Source: Limanda limanda (taxonomy: Eukaryota > Chordata > Actinopteri > Pleuronectiformes > Pleuronectidae). From it: 64,000 nucleotides of DNA. Within the stretch, counting starts at the first letter, position 1. Each line of letters starts with the position of its first letter. The stretch spans positions 25,051,748-25,115,747 of the forward strand of contig NC_083651.1 of assembly GCF_963576545.1 (NCBI RefSeq), in the 5' to 3' direction. Positions 58,790 to 64,000 of the stretch are shown in pieces. The notes below the pieces were generated by a model that saw only the letters and a program-made list of their open reading frames with translations, did not search any database and was not told the origin of the DNA. The translations under genes and the position numbers were made by a program.

Positions 58790-58915
58790 GAGGAAGAGGT
58801 GGTTGGCCACTAACCAGTACGTTGGCTGTTTGATTTCCATCTCCCCCATTCTGCATGCCAAAGTGTTGTGGGGCAAGATACTGAACCCCAAATTGCCCCT
58901 AAACATACAAACAGA
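58790..58915 (+). repeat. Degenerate SINE head/body, plus strand
   Basis: CTGCATGCCAAAGTGTTGTG followed by GGGCAAGATACTGAACCCCAA corresponds to the body of the SINE at 61050-61327 in the opposite orientation. A box-B-like TGGCTGTTTGATTTCC is decayed. Confidence 0.5.
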
Positions 58916-58929
58916 TGAATTGATCTTAT

Positions 58930-61040
58930 ATAGATCATAGGATTGTACTTGTATCCACAGACTAATCTGCAGGACAGTAGCTCATTAACAGATCTCCACT
59001 GTCCATAAACTATTATAAACATCATTAAGCTACATTCTTGCACGGAGCGTTCCATCATCAACATGGTCACTAGCACTGAGGCTTACTTTGACACCATCCT
59101 CCTGAAAACGGCAGTTGAACACCAACGTGTAATATTCTGACCCTGAAAAGAACCTAAGACACTAAAAGAATACACTTTAGCAAAGCACTGAACATATATT
59201 AGGAAGTGACACAAGATATTTGTGGGCTGTTTTTAAAGATTTGGATCTCCAGTTGGAACCGGTGGGCTTTCAAGTCAAAGAAGTCACTTTGTATGGACAG
59301 ACGGAATAATATGCTGATAGTTTTGACCTTAAGAGAAAAAAAAATAAGCTGGTAATAAATTAAATAAGCTTCACTAAAACACCCTCTTATCAATTTTCAA
59401 GTTCTTAAATTTGACTTAAATCTTCAGATTATCATATTTGTACAGTGTGCTGCATCACTGTGTACTGCAGTCCACACACAACAGATGTATTAAACCCTCA
59501 CAGTTGCAGTCAAAGCACCACACATGACTGCATGCACACAGACATACACATTCACATTTGGACAAACACACACATGCACAAAAAATGTAAGCCGAGCCAA
59601 GGCTGTGACTTTAATTATCACCTTGTCTCAGCCTAAATGAGGGTGCGAGGCTGAGCTCATCTTCACATGGACTGTTTGTATGTGCGTGTGAAAGAGAAAG
59701 AGAGAGAGAGTGAGACCGGAGATCCCTCATTAAATCACTTCAAAATTCCATTTGTGTGTGTGCATTTCTATCATAACTGATTGCAGGGTGGTCAGTAGAC
59801 GCTTTCATTTGGCACCTGACCCAAAACCTCTGACACAAACAGTATTATTCATTCCTCTAGCCAAATGATACCCTGACAAAATTCACACTTCTTCCATTGC
59901 AGACAAACTTACGCTTGCTCAGTCAAATATGGACCTGTATATATAGAGCAAACAAGTTCTCATGTCAGAGGAGGGGATGTGAAAAAGATATAGTACCCCA
60001 TTGTTACATTTTCCATCCAAATGAGGGAGAGAAAGAAATAAAGAAAGATTGCAGTGAGGGGCACAGTAGATCAGTCACATCCCCTAAAGTGACATTTCAG
60101 CGCCCTGTGATGTATGATTTGATTACTATCACACATCTATGACATTTCACTAAGCTGAAAATCAATGGAGCTCAATGGAGAGGTTGTATCAGACATAAAT
60201 CATCCCAGCATCTCTTATCTTCCCCTCTTTGTGACATCAGATATGAATAGAAGGCAAGATAGTCCTGATACCGGGTATAAAAGAGGGAAAAAATAAAAAA
60301 GGGGATATGAGTGGATCGTGATAAGGATAACACATGCACAAAGCAAAGCTGTAAAACTGTGAGAAAAGGGAGGAAAGACATTACAAAAGATACGCATGCA
60401 GAAAGAAGACACAATAGAGAGGAAATTAATGATAAAAAGGACATGGAAAGTGCAATATTAAGTAACTAGGAAGAGAGGAGTAGATTAGAATAATATGAAG
60501 AAATAAAGATGAAGATGTCGAGGTTAGATATATAGATTTGCAAGAAAAAGACAGATCAGTCACAAATGTTTTGGAGCTCTTATTCTACCGTTTTCCTCTG
60601 TGGGTAAAAGGCCATATTTAATCCCCTTGCTGGTGGGACACCTGGTAAAGATGTATGCACACAAATGCACATGGAACAAATAAACACATTCTGTGGAGCA
60701 AGCATCAGGATTCAACACTGGCATCTGTATTTAAACCTGGGACTCCATAGAGATGCAGCCAGGCTCTTACCAGGCTGCTGAAGCTATAAGGATCGTTGTG
60801 TGTGGGGGGACCAGGATGACAGGCACAGAGCTCATTTTAGCCACAGCAGCTGGCCAAGGTTCTCTGGTGGAATTGAGAATGGCAACTGCTTTAACTCCTG
60901 CAGCTTGTGAAGTGGAACCAGGGCCTGCTAATGTGGAAAAGAACCCATAAAGACCAGATGCAACAGATGTGCTTAAGACAGAGTGCCACTCCCTTTCAAG
61001 CCAGATGAGACAAAGGCACGCTTATATGTTATGGATGTTT
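58930..61040. other. No recognisable feature
   Basis: Non-coding by appearance, with purine-rich and GA tracts (about 59690-59715). Confidence 0.5.
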
Positions 61041-61044
61041 AAAT

Positions 61045-61327
61045 GGTAAATGGTAAATGGTAAATGGATTTGTATTTATATAGCGCTTTTCTAGTCTGAT
61101 GAAGACCACTCAAAGCGCTTTACAGTACAGTTTCACATTCACCCATTCACACACACATTCGTACAGTGCATCTACTTGCAGCACTTTGTTATTCTATGGG
61201 GGGCTATTGAGGGTTCAGCATCTTGCCCAAGGACACTTCGGCATGCAGATGGGTCAGACTGGGGATCGAACCGCCGACCTTCAGGTTGGAGGACGACCAC
61301 TCTACCCCTCAGCCACAGCCGCCAGTT
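61045..61327 (-). mobile_element. tRNA-derived SINE
   Basis: On the minus strand the head is tRNA-like, with pol III box A TGGCTGAGGGGTAGAGTGG (61297-61315) and box B GGTTCGATCCC (61262-61272). A body follows (GGGCAAGATGCTGAACC) and then a LINE-like 3' part (AAAGCGCTATATAAATACAA) with a (CATTTAC)-type repeated tail at 61045-61072. Related fragments are at 55988, 56938 and 58790. The promoter boxes are intact, so the copy is fairly young. Confidence 0.85.
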
Positions 61328-61329
61328 TA

Positions 61330-63669
61330 GAAGACATGTGACTGTTGAAATGTAGCCTATTGTCATTACCACATTAGTTCGACGTGCGGCCTTGATAGTT
61401 GTGAGCATTGTAAATGAGGTTGAGTGTCTGTGTGACAAAACAGTGTGTGCTCTTCATGGAGATTGGAACTGAAGCTGTTTACAGTAATGACCTCCAGAGT
61501 TTGCTTTTCACATATGAACAACACAGCGGTATTCTTTGGTGAGACGTGTTCCCAACCACAGGAAAATGACGAGTGTTTAAGCGAGGAGTGGCACTGGATG
61601 CAGGAAGCAGGATGTAACATATAAATTCCGCTGCAGAGATCACATGGTTTTGTTTACAAAACATCAACACCATCGCTAGCCAGTATCACCAAAAGCTCTG
61701 GAATCTCGTTGTTTTTCCAAACTGACATCTTCATTCGTATGTATGGTTTCTCTCTTTCCTCGCAGTATATATATTTAATCGCATTCTTTTTCTTTTCTTT
61801 TTTTTGTGCCCATTGCATATTAGAAATGTCATCAACACACCCATGTGTGGTGAATCCTGTGGTATAGTCCCCTGATGAATTATCACATGGGCTCACTCGA
61901 TCATTGTATAGTTTTTGCCTAAATTACTCCAATTCACTACCTATGGCATCAATTTAATGCAGAAGTATATGGCCTTCCACCCGCTAAAATAGAGTCTAAA
62001 CTATTGATGATGAGGACAGCATATCATCAGATGAAAAATATGACTATGTCCCAGAGGCATGAGGAGCTGCATACCTCTCTGACTTCTCCAAATAAAATAA
62101 TAATAAAATATATCAATAATAATAATTACAAAAAAAAATAGCTTGTTCTTAGAGGACGAAGGTGATAAAAGTTTAAGATTTAATCTCTTAAACACTTTTC
62201 ATGGTTTTGTCATGTTTCAATGTGTCTGTCTTCACAGACTGAGAAATACAAGTTTTAGAGAACATCATGTCTTTTTCTCCTCAGATTGTTTTCAAACAAT
62301 AGGTTTCAGAATATTTTTCAGCAGGTGCCTTGGGTCTTGAGTTAATGAAGCCAAATGCTGCATTTAAAGCGACAGTTAACTTACATTTTTGAGAGGAGAC
62401 ACTGCTTATTACCTGGAGAGTAAAATAAGTAGCAGCACAGAAGTAGCATAGGTTACGGATGCAGGGCTAATGGCTGGGAAAGCATAAACAATACACCATT
62501 TTACACCACTCCCACACAGAATTTTTTTTTCACCTGTGTTGCCTGATTAGATCTGTCCTTTGCTCTGTGTGGGCAGTTTACAGTTTCATGATTAATATTT
62601 GTTCCCAACATGCCTCCCCATGGGCCTAATCAGCCACAGTAAATGAAAGCACCTCTCTGCGGGACTGGAGCCTTTTTATATCTTCTCAATAACAGTTGTA
62701 AATTTGAAACTTTGTTGAAAAAGCTGGTCATACAAACCTTTAATAGGAAAAGCACAGGTGTCATTAATATCACTCAAATTGACTGAGTAAGCCAATATAC
62801 ACAATTTCATGATCCTGAGAAGCTAAAGGCAGGTATGTCATCATTAGATTTGTAATTATGTTGTATATCACAATGAAAATAAACTGTCAAAAGCAAAATA
62901 ACTTAGCCCAGAAAGACAGAAGCTCAGTTAGCTATCATGTTTTGTTCGACACAATATGTAGAGACCATATAAACTGTGCTCATTAATTGGTTTTAGCAAA
63001 AATTTAGACCATCAATCCAGAGGTGAGTGCTTGAGTTTGACCTCTGCAGCGCTGGCTCTGGGCTACAGCTGTATGTTTTTATAGTCAGGACCAAGATGGC
63101 GTACCTTCAGGATGTAGACTGACTGGCAGCAAACATGGACGTATACATATACAGGTTTTCCACTGTCATTTTTGATTGATTACCAAGCTTTAGGAGGGCT
63201 AATCATACATAATATGAGCCTGTCTGAGGGGAGAAGCCACTTGACAGTGTGTATATATGAAGGCGTGAGAGGGGTGTGTTACCAAAGATAGAGCATCTTT
63301 TTGTGGGGATTATGTTTGGACAATGAATTATAACCCTCAACAGCAGAGTGTTTGGGTCAATCTGTTAACCAAATGAACGGAGACCAACACTGGGCTTGAG
63401 TGAAGAACTAGCATGTGCCTACTGTAAACCATATTGAGCTCCTTTCAGACATTAACTCTTCAGATTTTCTTCAATTTCTCCAGGCAGTCCTAAAGTAAAA
63501 CCTCTGGACAATGTCCGAATTAGCCCATGTGAAAATCCAGAAGAGGATTCTCTGCACCAAGAGTGTGTGGGCGTGAGGACGTTTCTAACACACAACTGAT
63601 CCAAAAAGAAAAAAAAGAAAGCAAAACAAATATATTTGTGAACATGGTGTCTTACACTTTATATATATG

Positions 63670-63670
<1 letters not shown>
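61330..63670. other. No recognisable feature
   Basis: AT-rich sequence with chance frames. No exon or repeat structure I can support. Confidence 0.5.

Positions 63671-63675
<5 letters not shown>

Positions 63676-63735
<60 letters not shown>
63676..63735. repeat. (TA)30 microsatellite
   Basis: An uninterrupted AT dinucleotide run of about 60 bp, able to form a cruciform. Confidence 0.95.
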
Positions 63736-63738
<3 letters not shown>

Positions 63739-64000
63739 TATAGATTTAATTTGTTCTACTTTCTATCTTTTTGTTTTTATAATTATTGCATTTGTTAGAC
63801 CTGTCATTATGCAACGCGTCATTTAAAGTAGCTTTTCTGCGGTATTGCTTTATATGGAGCTGAATTATTGAGCTTATATAAAAAAGAGAAAGGAAAAAAT
63901 ATGTTTTTGTACTTATGTTATTTATAATAACAGTCAATAACAATAATTACTCTTGTCATTATTACTACAGGCAATAACAAAAAACAGTCAGAATTATTTT

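Noticed and set aside
1..64000. CRISPR arrays, operons or prokaryotic features
   Set aside because: None seen. The tandem repeats present lack regular unique spacers, and splice sites, SINEs and LINEs show a vertebrate nuclear genome.

Overview
The window is vertebrate nuclear DNA, almost certainly from a ray-finned (teleost) fish. It is AT-rich, contains no operon-like gene packing, and is dominated by transposable-element families typical of teleosts: a Gmr1-type Ty3/gypsy LTR element, an L2/Maui-like LINE, a tRNA-derived SINE, and hAT, piggyBac-like, PIF/Harbinger-like and Tc1 DNA elements, plus many CA, TA and CT microsatellites. No complete ordinary host gene is visible. The only host-like locus is the 3' end of a SAMD3-like gene at about 13.0-14.6 kb, and it carries an apparent one-base frameshift.

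Layout. 0.43-5.6 kb: a complete, very young LTR retrotransposon on the minus strand, with 435-bp LTRs that differ at one base, a GTAT target duplication, a tRNA-Ala primer site, a polypurine tract and one uninterrupted gag-pol frame. Its domain order is gag(SCAN-like)-zinc knuckle-protease-integrase-RT-RNase H; integrase before RT is the Gmr1 arrangement. 5.6-8.9 kb: non-coding. 9.08-11.65 kb: a 5'-truncated L2-like LINE (minus) flanked by copies of the same ~100-bp sequence. 11.9-15.0 kb: SAMD3-like gene remnant, a 42-bp tandem repeat with inverted ends, and a degenerate repeat. 17.67-18.16 kb: Harbinger-type MITE. 20.2-20.5 kb: fold-back element. 21.26-22.30 kb: TTAA-flanked element with a hAT element nested inside. 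22.45-23.10 kb: LINE remnant. 31.7-31.9 kb: internally deleted Tc1 remnant. 35.3-35.7 kb: MITE. 36.25-38.29 kb: hAT transposase pseudogene split by a 1.28-kb hAT MITE. 43.62-44.54 kb: hAT element carrying a MADF-domain remnant. 46.6-46.8 kb: second LINE tail. 57.04-58.72 kb: piggyBac-like element built of repeated palindromic modules, sitting in an older SINE. 61.05-61.33 kb: tRNA-derived SINE with visible pol III boxes. The stretches between (large parts of 23-30, 38-43, 47-56 and 61-64 kb) show nothing I can support as coding and are probably intergenic or intronic.

How the parts relate. The genes here are mostly selfish elements layered by successive insertion: hAT into hAT transposase, hAT into TTAA element, piggyBac-like into SINE, LINE next to a host gene remnant. 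Only the Gmr1-like element looks capable of current activity from sequence alone. Family assignments rest on motifs and remembered family features; no database search was possible.
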